DNA of 64,000 bases from JACCQS01 sp963766765 (GTDB taxonomy: Bacteria; Actinomycetota; Actinomycetes; Mycobacteriales; Geodermatophilaceae), in assembly GCA_963766765.1 (NCBI GenBank), contig CAVYBR010000011.1, forward strand, positions 1 through 64,000, in the 5' to 3' direction. Position numbers and translations under genes: made by a program. Shown one piece after another: positions 1-8,667 of this stretch; the stretch's first letter is position 1, and each line of letters starts with the position of its first letter. The notes under the pieces are model-generated. The model saw only the letters and a program-made list of their open reading frames with translations, searched no databases and was not told the origin of the DNA.

Positions 1-287
1 TAGAAGATCTGGTAGCCGAGTACAGACCCACTTGGGTCGCTGTCTTGGGCGTGACGGCCTACCGCACCGGCTTCCAGCGGCCGCAAGCGCGCATTGGCCG
101 TCAAGACGAGCGACTCGACGACAGCCGGCTCTGGGTGTTGCCCAATCCCAGCGGCCTCAACGCCCATTACCAACTGGACGCACTGGCCGTCGAGTTCGCC
201 CGCCTCCGTGAGGCTGCTGCGGGCCTTCCTATTGCGGGATCGCCTCGACTATCCGCATCGGACTCGCGGTCTCGACGACTCGGTTGA
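1..287 (+). CDS. mug: Mismatch-specific DNA glycosylase (Mug/TDG family), 3' end only
   Basis: The gene enters from the left edge in frame 3 and stops with TGA at 285-287, so only about the last 94 residues are present. The text carries the signature NPSGLN in the context LWVLPNPSGLNAHYQ, the second conserved motif of Mug/TDG uracil-thymine mismatch glycosylases, preceded by a VLGVTAYR strand and followed by a helix rich in Leu and Arg. These enzymes excise U or T opposite G to start base excision repair. The end overlaps the convergent methyltransferase gene by about 59 bases. A short Ser/Arg-rich tail follows the conserved domain. The family assignment is firm; the start lies outside the window. 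Confidence 0.82.
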   Translation, partial: EDLVAEYRPTWVAVLGVTAYRTGFQRPQARIGRQDERLDDSRLWVLPNPSGLNAHYQLDALAVEFARLREAAAGLPIAGSPRLSASDSRSRRLG

Positions 288-1215
288 GCCCCCAGCCGGA
301 TCGCTTCAGCAACTTCTCGAAACTCGATGCCGTCCGCTCGCGCCCTCCCGTCACGGTGAGCATGATCAGGTCCAGGGTTGCTGCCCGTGCGTCGTTGTGA
401 TTCTCCGGGAGCACACCCTCGATGATGAACAGCATGGCGTTCTCCTGCGCTGCGCGGCGAATCGCCGTCAGGATCGCTACGCATTCCTCATCGGGCCAAT
501 CGTGCAGAACCTCCATGAGGATGTATGCATCAGCGAGGGGTAACGGCTCTTTGAAGAAGTCGCCGGCAATCGTGGTCATTCTCGGGTGCTCGACGTCCAG
601 GCTTGCGATCACCTCAGGTAGGTCGAACAGGATGCCCTCGGTCTCGGACGTCACATCGAGAAGCCCGCGCAACAGATGACCGCGGCCGCCACCGATGTCC
701 GCGATGACTCCGAATCTTCCGAAGTCGTATGCAGCGAGCACAGCCGCACCTTCGGCCCCTGCCTTGGCCGTCATCGCCCGTCCGAATATCTCCCCTTCGC
801 TCGGGTGATCCTGCAGATGTGCCCAGAGTCCGCGCGGTTCGTGGACCTCCAGGGATGGCTGGCCGGTGCGGACCGCGTGCGCCAGTTCGGTGATGCTTCC
901 CCAGATGATCGGGGAGCCCATCATTTGCAAGAACGGTCGCATGGTCATCGGGTGGTCACTACACAGGAGCCGGGACGACTGAGTGTGTCGGAATTCGCCA
1001 TTGCTGCGTTCGAAGATCCCCTGTGCGGCAAGAAGGTTCATGATCCGGTCGAGGGCGTCCGGATCGACGTGGCACGGGGAGGCGAGCTGATCCGCCGAAG
1101 CACCTGAGTCGCCGACAAAGTCGGCAACGCCGAGATCGGCGATGACATGGACACACCGTGCCGCGAACCCGGCGGTGGCCATACTCCAGACGAGCTCGTG
1201 CGGTTGCAGCGTCAT
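229..1215 (-). CDS. SAM-dependent O-methyltransferase (plant-type/AdoMet_MTase 2 family)
   Basis: 328 residues. An N-terminal winged-helix dimerisation region (about 10-90) precedes a Rossmann SAM domain with DIGGGRG at 173-179 and a LHDWPDEE segment in which His238 is at the position of the catalytic base of acetylserotonin/caffeate-type O-methyltransferases. Family members methylate hydroxyl groups of small aromatic or polyketide molecules; the substrate here cannot be read from sequence. It starts inside the stop of the NmrA-like gene upstream (4-base overlap), so the two are probably translated together. Its 3' end overlaps the convergent glycosylase gene. Likely part of a small modification cluster under the large LuxR-type regulator next to it. 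Confidence 0.85.
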   Translation of the reverse strand: MTLQPHELVWSMATAGFAARCVHVIADLGVADFVGDSGASADQLASPCHVDPDALDRIMNLLAAQGIFERSNGEFRHTQSSRLLCSDHPMTMRPFLQMMGSPIIWGSITELAHAVRTGQPSLEVHEPRGLWAHLQDHPSEGEIFGRAMTAKAGAEGAAVLAAYDFGRFGVIADIGGGRGHLLRGLLDVTSETEGILFDLPEVIASLDVEHPRMTTIAGDFFKEPLPLADAYILMEVLHDWPDEECVAILTAIRRAAQENAMLFIIEGVLPENHNDARAATLDLIMLTVTGGRERTASSFEKLLKRSGWGLNRVVETASPMRIVEAIPQ

Positions 1216-2231
1216 CGTGATACCTCGCTCGCCGTGCCAGCCGGCACACTTCTCATGTCGTTGTTCGCGGTGATCCAGGCGTCGAAGGTCTGGAGCTGTG
1301 GATTCAGTGATCGGGTGACCGCGACGTCGTAGTGGCCGCAGTACTTGTCGTTTCCGTCGGTGACGATCTGGAACATGTTCGCGACCGCGGCAGCGCCGGG
1401 CATCGGGGCCGAACGTAGCGCCCCAAGCGGGATGCTGTTGTAACGCACCGTCTCCCCATGCAGCTCCGACAATCCCTCGGCCAACTCATAGCCGGTCAGC
1501 GCTTCGGCAGCCAGACCAACCGTCTTGCCCACGAACTCCTGGCCGGCTTTGAGCACCGCATACCCGCACCCGCCGATGTCCGCGGCCGCCATGCCCGGAA
1601 GCCTGGCCTCGCCCGCGGGGAGCGTGATAGCCAGCACGCCATCGTGATCGCGCTGGGGGTACTGCGGCGTCCCTGGAGTGCGGAAGTTCTCCCAGAACAT
1701 CGACATCCGCAGGAAGGTGGTCGCAACGCCGTTGTCGGTGAAGAACTCATTCGCCTGCGCCTTGGCATCCCAGTGCGGCACGCGATATCCACCGTCCAGC
1801 ACGGGTAGGCGATTATGAAGTTCGGGCCAGTCTCGACTGTCCTCAGTCGTCGACCAGATCGCATGTCTGATGCCGGCCGCCTTTGCGGCCCGGGCCAGAT
1901 TCGCTGCCTGTTGCAGTTCCCTTTCCGGGGAGAAGTGTTCGAAGAAGTTGGTCATGCAGTATGCGCCGTACGCACCCTCGAACGCGCGGACCAGGCTGCC
2001 CTCGTCGTCGAGGTCGGCCGCTACCACGTCGGCTCCTTGGTCCGCGAGTGCGCGGGCCGCCTCAGAGTCGGGGTTGCGGGTCAGGGCCCGGCATGTGAAT
2101 CGGTCCTCCGGATCGTCGAGGATGGCCTTCGCCAGAGCGCCGCCCTGCTGCCCGGTCGCGCCGACCACCGCAATAGCCAGTTGCCCCGTCATCGCGTCTC
2201 GCCTAATGTCGCCAGACCCCGCATGCGCCAT
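1212..2231 (-). CDS. NmrA-like NAD(P)-binding oxidoreductase/sensor
   Basis: 339 residues from the first ATG. The N-terminal motif VVGATGQQGG is the dinucleotide-binding loop of atypical short-chain dehydrogenases of the NmrA/HSCARG group, and the rest follows the family (YGAYCMTNFFEH, FLRMSMFWENF). These proteins bind NADP(H); some are reductases and others only redox sensors, and the usual catalytic Tyr-Lys pair is not obvious. A second ATG at 2192, 13 codons in and preceded by AGGCGAG, is an equally good start and leaves only two residues before the glycine loop. It overlaps the methyltransferase start by 4 bases, which suggests a two-gene operon that modifies a small molecule. Confidence 0.8.
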   Translation of the reverse strand: MAHAGSGDIRRDAMTGQLAIAVVGATGQQGGALAKAILDDPEDRFTCRALTRNPDSEAARALADQGADVVAADLDDEGSLVRAFEGAYGAYCMTNFFEHFSPERELQQAANLARAAKAAGIRHAIWSTTEDSRDWPELHNRLPVLDGGYRVPHWDAKAQANEFFTDNGVATTFLRMSMFWENFRTPGTPQYPQRDHDGVLAITLPAGEARLPGMAAADIGGCGYAVLKAGQEFVGKTVGLAAEALTGYELAEGLSELHGETVRYNSIPLGALRSAPMPGAAAVANMFQIVTDGNDKYCGHYDVAVTRSLNPQLQTFDAWITANNDMRSVPAGTASEVSR

Positions 2232-2339
2232 GTGTCCACCACTCTCTCCAGATGTGCAGTCCTGCCGTCCGATGACGGGCAGCGCAAATCTAGGAAGTCA
2301 AGGGCGGCAAAGCGTCCGTGGAAGTACTCAACCGAGTAC

Positions 2340-5210
2340 TCAACTCTGTCCGTAGGTCCAGGTCGCTATCTGACTCCGGTTGGCGAGGTCGAGCTTCGTC
2401 AGGATGTGCTGTACATGGTTCTCCGCCGTGCGTTCGGACAGGAAAAGCCGCTCCGCAATTGCGCGGTTGGTCAGGCCTTGGCCGACCAACTCCGCGACCT
2501 CTCGCTCCCGGGGAGTCAGGGTCCCCGAAGACCGATGGCCGAGTTCTTGGATCACCCCTTGCGCCTTGGCGGCCAGCGGCTGCATTCCCAGGGCCTGCGC
2601 CCGCCTTGTGGACTCCATAGCCAGCGAGCGTGCTCGAGCGCGATCACCCGGCCGGGACCGGCGAGCCAGCACCGCGGCCAGCTCGTTCTGAGCTTCGATC
2701 TCGAACCCGATGGCACCGGTGGTTCCGCTTGTCTTCAGGGCGTGCTCGAGATCCACTACGGCGTCGTCGAGCTGGTCCAGGTACGCCGAAGCGACGCCCA
2801 GCCACAGCTCCACCGGCCCGAAATACGCAACCGAGCAGGTCCCGCTGACCACGTGGTGACCACGGTAGGCGTTCAGCCGGTCGTGCAATGCCGCAACATC
2901 ATCTGAGGCATCCAGCGACATCGCGACACAGATGCCGAACGCATAGGCGAACAGCGTGGCGTGTGGCGTGGGCCGCCATTCGGCGACCGGACCGAGTGAG
3001 CGGTAGATCGCGCCGGCCTCGTCGCCTCGTCCCATCTCGGCGAGCATCCAGGCCGGTGCCAGGGCGCGGATGACACCTTCGGTGGGAAAAGCCGGCGGAT
3101 CGTCGTCAGAGTCCAAGCCGCTCCAGGCAACGGTCTCGGCGTCATAACCGACGTGATGACCCATCGCGGATAGCAGACCGGTGCGGACGATGTACGCCCT
3201 GGGATTCCCGGTCGGAGCGAGAACAGCAAAGGCGCGGGTGGCGAGTCGACGAGCCTCTTCGAATTTGGCTCGAGCCTGGGCTACTACCGCCTGACAGCGG
3301 AGCAAATTCCAGCGAGCCATCCTCGCTCGGACGCCTTCACCGCACTGAACCGCGGCGTCCAACTCCCTGGCAGCGACACCGAGTTCACCGCGCTCCAAAG
3401 CAACGTCTATCCGCCACAGACGTCCCCACAGTTGGGCAGTTGGGTCTGAAGCTGCCCGGCCAAGGGACAACATCCGATCAGCCAGTGCCGCTCGGGCATC
3501 CAGACCATCGGGTGATGCGTTCGCCAGCTGGCCGGCCTGCAGAGCAGCGACCAGCGCGGTGACGTCCCCACTCTGATCAGCCAGGGTGAGGGCTACTTCG
3601 CTGGCCCGCTGGGCGGTCTCCACGTCGCCGAGGTTGTCGCAGACTTCGGCCAGCCTCGCGTTCACTCTCGCGCGCAGCACAGCGTGCTCGTCGCCCAGCG
3701 CGCCGACCGCTGCCTCGCACAACCTCCGGATGCCCAGATCCGCATCGGGAAACATGGTGGGTTCGACTGCAAGCGCGGCTTCGGCTGCGAGCTCGGGCTT
3801 GGAGAGGTTAGCCGCCAGGGCACTCGCCTCTCGGCAGGCTTCGAGGGCCCCAGGGATCTCAGAGGAGAGGTTCAGCGCCAATCCCAATTCCAGCAGCAGA
3901 TGGCAGCGACCGATCTCGTCCTCGGCCCCGGTCCAGACGTCGAGGGCCATCCGAAACAGCCGGGCGGCCTCCTCGAAGGCCTGACCTCGCAGCGCCTCCT
4001 GGCCCGCGCGCCGGATCCATCCTGCCGCGCGTGCGGAGTCGCCGAGCACCCAGGCCATGGACCAGTGCCGCGCGAGGTCGAACAGGTGCGGTTCGACCCG
4101 TCCTGCGTAGGTGGCCTCTAGCGCCTCGGCGGCGCTGCGATGGAGCCGAACCCGCTCGCCAGTCGTCAGGCCGTCCTCGATGGCATCACGAAGGATGGCA
4201 TGGGTGAAGCGGTGCCGCGAGATACCCGATGCACGTTCGACCAGACCTGCCGCCACACCTTCTTCAAGCGGGTCGAGACAGTCCAGCACCGCAACGCCGA
4301 GCATGGCCGCGACCACGCCGAGCTCGAAGTCCTGACCGACCACGCAGGCCGCGCACAACAGTCGAAGGGCGTCGGGCGAAAGTCGCTGCAGGCGAGCCTT
4401 GATCGCCTCACGTACATCAGTTGTGACCCGAGCGGTTCCGGCGCCCTGCCCCCGTTCGGCAAGCATCCTGCCCATCTCGGCGACGAAGAACGGATTTCCC
4501 CCGGTTGCAGAGTGCACGTGTGCGATCTCCTGGTCGGCCATCTCTCGCCCGACCAAGAGCCTCAGTTGTTCAGCCACCGATGTCGGGTCGAGGCCACCCA
4601 GGTCGAGTTGCCGGGTGATCGGCTGTCTGAGCAACTCGACCTCGAGCACCCGGTGCGCCTTCTCGGTGTCCCGTTGATTGACCAGAAGGAGCATGCGTTC
4701 GTCGGTCAGGCCTTGTGCGATGTGCTGCAACAACAGTAGCGAAGCCTCATCGGCTCCATGAGCGTCATCGAGAACGATGACCAGGGGACGTTGCAGGGTG
4801 ACAAGCCGCAGCAGATGACGTACTGCATCAAACTGGTGAAGCCGATCCCCAATGGGTGACCCCGCCTGCGCGGTCGTCGCGCGAGGGAATACGTGGCGGG
4901 CAAGCGCGCCGAGGTCGAACGAAAGGGCTTCCTCGTCACATGCGGAGATATCGGCAATCGCGGGGACGTCCCGCAGGACCTGCTGCCACGGCGAATACGG
5001 CGGTGGGTTGTCCGACTCATCGGCGCGGCCCCACAAGCACGCCACGCCGTCTGCGCCGGCACGCCTTCGGAACTCATCGGCTAGGCACGTCTTGCCGACG
5101 CCCGGCTCGCCACGGCACAGCACAACCTGCGGGTGGCCTCGCATTGCGTGTGCAAGCGCCTCCGTGAGCACGGCGAGTTCACGTTCCCGGCCTACCAGCG
5201 CGGTTCGCAC
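2340..5210 (-). CDS. Large ATP-binding LuxR-family (LAL) transcriptional regulator
   Basis: 956 residues. N-terminal STAND/AAA ATPase: Walker A GEPGVGKT at 34-41 and Walker B LVIVLDD at about 143-149. A long helical region follows, of the TPR-like kind usual in this family. The C-terminal LuxR/GerE helix-turn-helix occupies roughly the last 60 residues (LTPREREVAELV and a second helix with ANRSQIATW). Length and order match LAL regulators, which in actinomycetes often control pathway-specific clusters. The GTG start is backed by GGAGGGGG about 10 bases upstream. The gene lies head-to-tail between the NmrA/methyltransferase pair and an SDR, so it is a candidate local activator; its ligand is unknown. 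Confidence 0.9.
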   Translation of the reverse strand: MRTALVGRERELAVLTEALAHAMRGHPQVVLCRGEPGVGKTCLADEFRRRAGADGVACLWGRADESDNPPPYSPWQQVLRDVPAIADISACDEEALSFDLGALARHVFPRATTAQAGSPIGDRLHQFDAVRHLLRLVTLQRPLVIVLDDAHGADEASLLLLQHIAQGLTDERMLLLVNQRDTEKAHRVLEVELLRQPITRQLDLGGLDPTSVAEQLRLLVGREMADQEIAHVHSATGGNPFFVAEMGRMLAERGQGAGTARVTTDVREAIKARLQRLSPDALRLLCAACVVGQDFELGVVAAMLGVAVLDCLDPLEEGVAAGLVERASGISRHRFTHAILRDAIEDGLTTGERVRLHRSAAEALEATYAGRVEPHLFDLARHWSMAWVLGDSARAAGWIRRAGQEALRGQAFEEAARLFRMALDVWTGAEDEIGRCHLLLELGLALNLSSEIPGALEACREASALAANLSKPELAAEAALAVEPTMFPDADLGIRRLCEAAVGALGDEHAVLRARVNARLAEVCDNLGDVETAQRASEVALTLADQSGDVTALVAALQAGQLANASPDGLDARAALADRMLSLGRAASDPTAQLWGRLWRIDVALERGELGVAARELDAAVQCGEGVRARMARWNLLRCQAVVAQARAKFEEARRLATRAFAVLAPTGNPRAYIVRTGLLSAMGHHVGYDAETVAWSGLDSDDDPPAFPTEGVIRALAPAWMLAEMGRGDEAGAIYRSLGPVAEWRPTPHATLFAYAFGICVAMSLDASDDVAALHDRLNAYRGHHVVSGTCSVAYFGPVELWLGVASAYLDQLDDAVVDLEHALKTSGTTGAIGFEIEAQNELAAVLARRSRPGDRARARSLAMESTRRAQALGMQPLAAKAQGVIQELGHRSSGTLTPREREVAELVGQGLTNRAIAERLFLSERTAENHVQHILTKLDLANRSQIATWTYGQS

Positions 5211-5310
5211 CAGGGCAACGCCCCCTCCGCCCAGGACCCGGCGCTGTCCACGAACAGCAGTACCGGACCGCAGGACACTCTACCGGCCATGAGGTGCGGC
5301 GGAGCAGCAA

Positions 5311-6054
5311 TCAGCGGCCGCCTCCGACGTCGAGGAACGCGCCGGTGACGTAGGACGCTTCGGGCGACAACAGCCAGGTGATTGCCGCGGCGACTTCTTC
5401 GGCCTGACCGGCACGACCCAGCGGCACAGAACCGGCCAGGCGCTGCAATCGCTCCGGCGCACCTCCGGACGCGTGAATCTCGGTCGCAATGAGCCCAGGC
5501 CGCACCGCGTTGACCCGGATTCCCTCATCTGCAACCTCGCGCGAGAGTCCCGTGGTCATGGTGTCGATCGCGCCTTTGGAGGCCGCGTAGTCGACATACT
5601 CGCCGGCGCTGCCGAGCACCGCGGCACGAGAGGAGACGTTGACGATCGCCCCACCACCTCCGCCGTGTTTGGTCGACAGTCGGCGGACTGCCTCACGCGC
5701 ACACAAGAAGGCACCGATCGCGTTGACCGCGAAGAGCTGCTGGATTCGAGCCAGACTCATGTCTTCGACCCGGCTCTGTGCGGCGACGATGCCGGCGTTG
5801 TTCACCAGGGCCGTGAGCCGGCCCAACTCTGCTGCCGCCTCGAAGGCCGCGACGACCTCCGCCTCGTTGGACACATCAGCCCGCACGGCCCTGGCGCGTA
5901 CGCCATGTTCGGCACAACTGGCAGCTACAACCTCGGCGGCCGCACGTTGCTCGCGATAGGTGAGGCAGACGTCAAAGCCACGTTCGGCGAGGAGCACTGA
6001 GGTGGCAGCGCCGATTCCCCGCCCGCCACCGGTGATCAAGACGACACCGGCCAC
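5311..6054 (-). CDS. Short-chain dehydrogenase/reductase
   Basis: 247 residues, classical SDR length. Cofactor loop GGGRGIG (9-15), NNAG at 85-88, catalytic Ser at 141-142 and YAASK with Tyr156 and Lys160; the C-terminus SYVTGAFLDVGGGR is the usual SDR end. Family members use NAD(P)H to interconvert carbonyl and hydroxyl groups; the overall sequence resembles FabG-like 3-oxoacyl reductases and sugar dehydrogenases, and the substrate cannot be assigned. GTG start, 12 bases after the stop of the small gene upstream, so probably co-transcribed with it. No strong Shine-Dalgarno is seen, consistent with coupled translation. Confidence 0.88.
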   Translation of the reverse strand: MAGVVLITGGGRGIGAATSVLLAERGFDVCLTYREQRAAAEVVAASCAEHGVRARAVRADVSNEAEVVAAFEAAAELGRLTALVNNAGIVAAQSRVEDMSLARIQQLFAVNAIGAFLCAREAVRRLSTKHGGGGGAIVNVSSRAAVLGSAGEYVDYAASKGAIDTMTTGLSREVADEGIRVNAVRPGLIATEIHASGGAPERLQRLAGSVPLGRAGQAEEVAAAITWLLSPEASYVTGAFLDVGGGR

Positions 6055-6066
6055 GGCGGGAGCTTG

Positions 6067-6303
6067 TCATACCGACGCGAGCAGGCGATCGGCTGTTCGG
6101 ACCACCAACCCGTCGGACAGGGCGTATTGCAGCGCGCGCTCATACCTGCCCTCATCCCAGTAGGCAGCTCCCACCCGCTCGGCGAGATCCGCTTCGGATT
6201 GGGGTCCGTGAGCCTGTAGGGCGCGGACCAGCTGATGGGTTTCATGCGTGACCTGGCGGTCCCGGGGGCCTTCAGTGCTGGCCTTGGGTGGGGGCATCGG
6301 CAT
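6067..6303 (-). CDS. Small conserved hypothetical protein, winged-helix-like
   Basis: 78 residues. After a Pro-rich start the chain is helical (HETHQLVRALQAHGP, SEADLAERVGA) and ends in a segment GLVVRTADRLLASV. The pattern of a short helix, a 'level/barrier' type phrase and a beta-wing is like a minimal winged-helix DNA- or protein-binding fold, but I do not recognise the family. AGAGGA stands 8 bases before the ATG, and the gene fits tightly between MFS and SDR genes on the same strand, which argues that it is real. Function unknown. Confidence 0.6.
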   Translation of the reverse strand: MPMPPPKASTEGPRDRQVTHETHQLVRALQAHGPQSEADLAERVGAAYWDEGRYERALQYALSDGLVVRTADRLLASV

Positions 6304-6339
6304 GGAACTGTCCTCTCTGCGCCTGGGCTGCTGACCGGT

Positions 6340-7824
6340 TCAGGCCGGAGTCGGCGCGCGCTCGTCGTCGCTGCTGGGCTCGTCCTCGGCGGTCAAGGGC
6401 ATGGCGATGCTCTCCAACGACTGCCCCTCGGCCTTGACCCCGAGGAAGATCTCAACAAGCCCGCCGCCGATCATCAGCACCGCCCCGAGGAAGTAGCCGA
6501 ATGAGATCTTGGTGATGTCGCCGCTCTCGGAGGCGTTCTCGATCAGGTTGCCGAACAGCAGCGGTCCGGTGATGCCGCCGACGGCCGTGCCGATCGCATA
6601 GAAGAAGGCGATGCACAGGGCCCGGGTCTCCATGGGGAAGATCTCGCTCGCCGTGAGATATGCAGCGCTCGCACCGGCCGAGGCGAAGAAGAAGATGATC
6701 GCTCCGAACAGGGTGAGCGACACCGCCGACACCGAGCCGAGGAAGAAGCCCACGACCCCGAGCAACAGCCCGGACAGGATGTAGGTGCCCGCGATCATGC
6801 GGACCCGTCCGACCGTGTCGAACAGTGGACTGAGCAACAGAGCGCCGATGAAGTTGCTGGCGGCGAAGATCGCGATGTAGTAACCGGTCTGCTCGACGCC
6901 GAGGAACGTGGTCAGCGTGTCGCCGTAGGTGAAGAAGAACGCGTTGTAGAGGAAGGCCTGGCCGACGAACAAGGAGAAGCACAGGATCGTGCGGCGCGGG
7001 TAGAGAGTGAATACCGTGCGGGCGATGAGCGCGATGCCGATCGACTTGCGTTGCCGGATGGTGATGGACTCCGAGACAGTGGGCAGTTCCTTGCCGGTTT
7101 CCTCGGCAACGGTGCTCTCGATGTCGCGGACGATCTTTTCGCCCTCCTCCTCGCGGCCGTGGATGAACAACCAGCGGGGACTCTCCGGCACGTAGCGACG
7201 AACCAGCAGCACGCCGATGGCCAGGATCACTCCCAGGCCGAACGCCAGGCGCCACCCGAGCGCCGGGTCCAACACGGTGGGGTCAAGCAGCGGGATGGTC
7301 AGCAGGGCGCCCCCGGCCGCACCGACCCAGAACGACCCATTGATCGCCACGTCGACTCGGCCCCGGTACTTCGCCGGTATGAGTTCGTCGATGGCGGAGT
7401 TGATCGCGGCGTATTCCCCGCCGATGCCGGCACCGGTCAGGAACCGGCAGGCGAAATACCACATCGGGTTCATCGAGAACGCGGTCAGCAGTGTGGCGAC
7501 CGTGTACACACCCAGGGTCAGCATGAACAACTTCTTGCGGCCGAACCGGTCGGTCAGTTGCCCGAAGAACAGCGCCCCGATACATGCGCCGGCCACGTAG
7601 ATCGCGCCGGCCAACCCGACGTCCGCGCTCGTCAATCCGAGTCCCGTGTCCTCCGGCTTGAGAGCCGCCGACATGGACCCGACGATGGTGACCTCGAGCC
7701 CGTCCAGGATCCAGACGGTTCCGAGGCCCACCACGATCAGCCAGTGCCACCGCGCCCACGGCAGTCGATCCATCCGAGCCGGGATGTCCGTTGTGATCCG
7801 GCCTAGTTCGACACCTGATCCCAC
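6340..7824 (-). CDS. MFS transporter, metabolite:H+ symporter/sugar-porter type
   Basis: 494 residues with about 12 hydrophobic segments. The cytoplasmic loop between helices 2 and 3 has the MFS signature GQLTDRFGRKK, and helices 4-5 carry RFLTGAGIGGEY, typical of the metabolite-symport (SP/AAHS-like) branch. A long central hydrophilic loop (RRYVPESPRWL, then an acidic stretch) separates the two six-helix halves, and the tail is acidic (EDEPSSDDE). It probably imports a small organic acid, sugar or aromatic. It precedes the small ORF and SDR on the same strand; a 35-base-period direct repeat lies just upstream of its start. Confidence 0.87.
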   Translation of the reverse strand: MGSGVELGRITTDIPARMDRLPWARWHWLIVVGLGTVWILDGLEVTIVGSMSAALKPEDTGLGLTSADVGLAGAIYVAGACIGALFFGQLTDRFGRKKLFMLTLGVYTVATLLTAFSMNPMWYFACRFLTGAGIGGEYAAINSAIDELIPAKYRGRVDVAINGSFWVGAAGGALLTIPLLDPTVLDPALGWRLAFGLGVILAIGVLLVRRYVPESPRWLFIHGREEEGEKIVRDIESTVAEETGKELPTVSESITIRQRKSIGIALIARTVFTLYPRRTILCFSLFVGQAFLYNAFFFTYGDTLTTFLGVEQTGYYIAIFAASNFIGALLLSPLFDTVGRVRMIAGTYILSGLLLGVVGFFLGSVSAVSLTLFGAIIFFFASAGASAAYLTASEIFPMETRALCIAFFYAIGTAVGGITGPLLFGNLIENASESGDITKISFGYFLGAVLMIGGGLVEIFLGVKAEGQSLESIAMPLTAEDEPSSDDERAPTPA

Positions 7825-7882
7825 TGTGGTCCCTCCGGAGTCTCAAAGATGCAACACAACTGGACATGCCCGCGAGGACATA

Positions 7883-7933
7883 GGTGCCCATCACCGGCGC
7901 ATCTAAGCATCATTTCGGGTGCCCATCGCCGGC
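7883..7933. repeat. Two near-identical 16-base direct repeats upstream of the MFS gene
   Basis: GGTGCCCATCACCGGC at 7883-7898 recurs as GGTGCCCATCGCCGGC at 7918-7933, one mismatch and a 35-base period. Both lie in the only gap (7825-7947) between the MFS gene and the amine operon, 60-110 bases upstream of the MFS start. Spacing of about three helical turns is compatible with two operator half-sites or one cooperative site for the MFS promoter. This is inference; no regulator is identified. Confidence 0.35.
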
Positions 7934-7947
7934 TTCTTCGCCGGGCG

Positions 7948-8661
7948 CTAGCGCGTCGTGCTGGCAGCTGCGACCAGGGCTTGGAACAGCCGCGGATCGG
8001 TACCGACCTCGGGATGCCAGAGGACGCCGATGCAGAACGGGACGTCAGGGTCCTCGATCGCCTCGACGGAACCATCTGAAGCCCATGCCACCGCGACATA
8101 ACCGGGAGCCTCCGCCAAGCCCTGGTGGTGATAGCTGGAGATCTGTGCCGATGCCCCGAGGATGCGGTGCAGCGTGCTGTCGGCGGCGATCGTGACGTCA
8201 TGTTCCCCGTAGACACCGGGAGACGGTGAGTGCCCCTCGTGGCCGAGCACGTCGGGCAGATGCTGGACCAGCTGACCTCCGGCGGCCACAGCCATGACCT
8301 GGCTGCCACGGCAGATGCCCAGGATCGGACGTTGCCGCTGGCGCATCATCACCAGGAGGGCTGTCTCTGCGGTGTCACGCTCCGGTGCCGGCATTTGCGC
8401 CAGTGGGTGCGGTTGCTGCCCGTACAGAGCGGGATCCAGGTCCGGTCCACCGATGAGGATCAGCCCGTCGAGCCGTTCGGCGAGCACGCCGAGCATTTCC
8501 GGCGTCGACGTTGCGGCCGGCGGAATGATCACGGGTACACCGCCGGCCGCGAGAACGTGGTCCACATAGGCATGCGGGACCAGCGCGGCAGGTACGTCGC
8601 GCCAGGTCCGCCAGGACGCGGGACCGACATAACTGCTGAGGCCGATCAACGGGGGAGCCAT
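7948..8661 (-). CDS. Gamma-glutamyl hydrolase of the PuuD class I amidotransferase family
   Basis: 237 residues. Nucleophile elbow GICRGS with Cys117, and His216-x-Glu218 in LWHPEVG complete the class I glutamine amidotransferase triad; GGPDLDPALYG and SSYHHQGL are typical of PuuD (gamma-glutamyl-GABA hydrolase). The family cleaves gamma-glutamyl amides to free glutamate and an acid. It is the last gene of the run permease, ligase, aldehyde dehydrogenase, SDR, hydrolase, 6 bases after the SDR stop, and so is the deglutamylating step of that pathway. The released product is probably glycine (if ethanolamine is the substrate) or an amino acid such as GABA (if a polyamine). Confidence 0.88.
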   Translation of the reverse strand: MAPPLIGLSSYVGPASWRTWRDVPAALVPHAYVDHVLAAGGVPVIIPPAATSTPEMLGVLAERLDGLILIGGPDLDPALYGQQPHPLAQMPAPERDTAETALLVMMRQRQRPILGICRGSQVMAVAAGGQLVQHLPDVLGHEGHSPSPGVYGEHDVTIAADSTLHRILGASAQISSYHHQGLAEAPGYVAVAWASDGSVEAIEDPDVPFCIGVLWHPEVGTDPRLFQALVAAASTTR

Positions 8662-8667
8662 GGCGGT

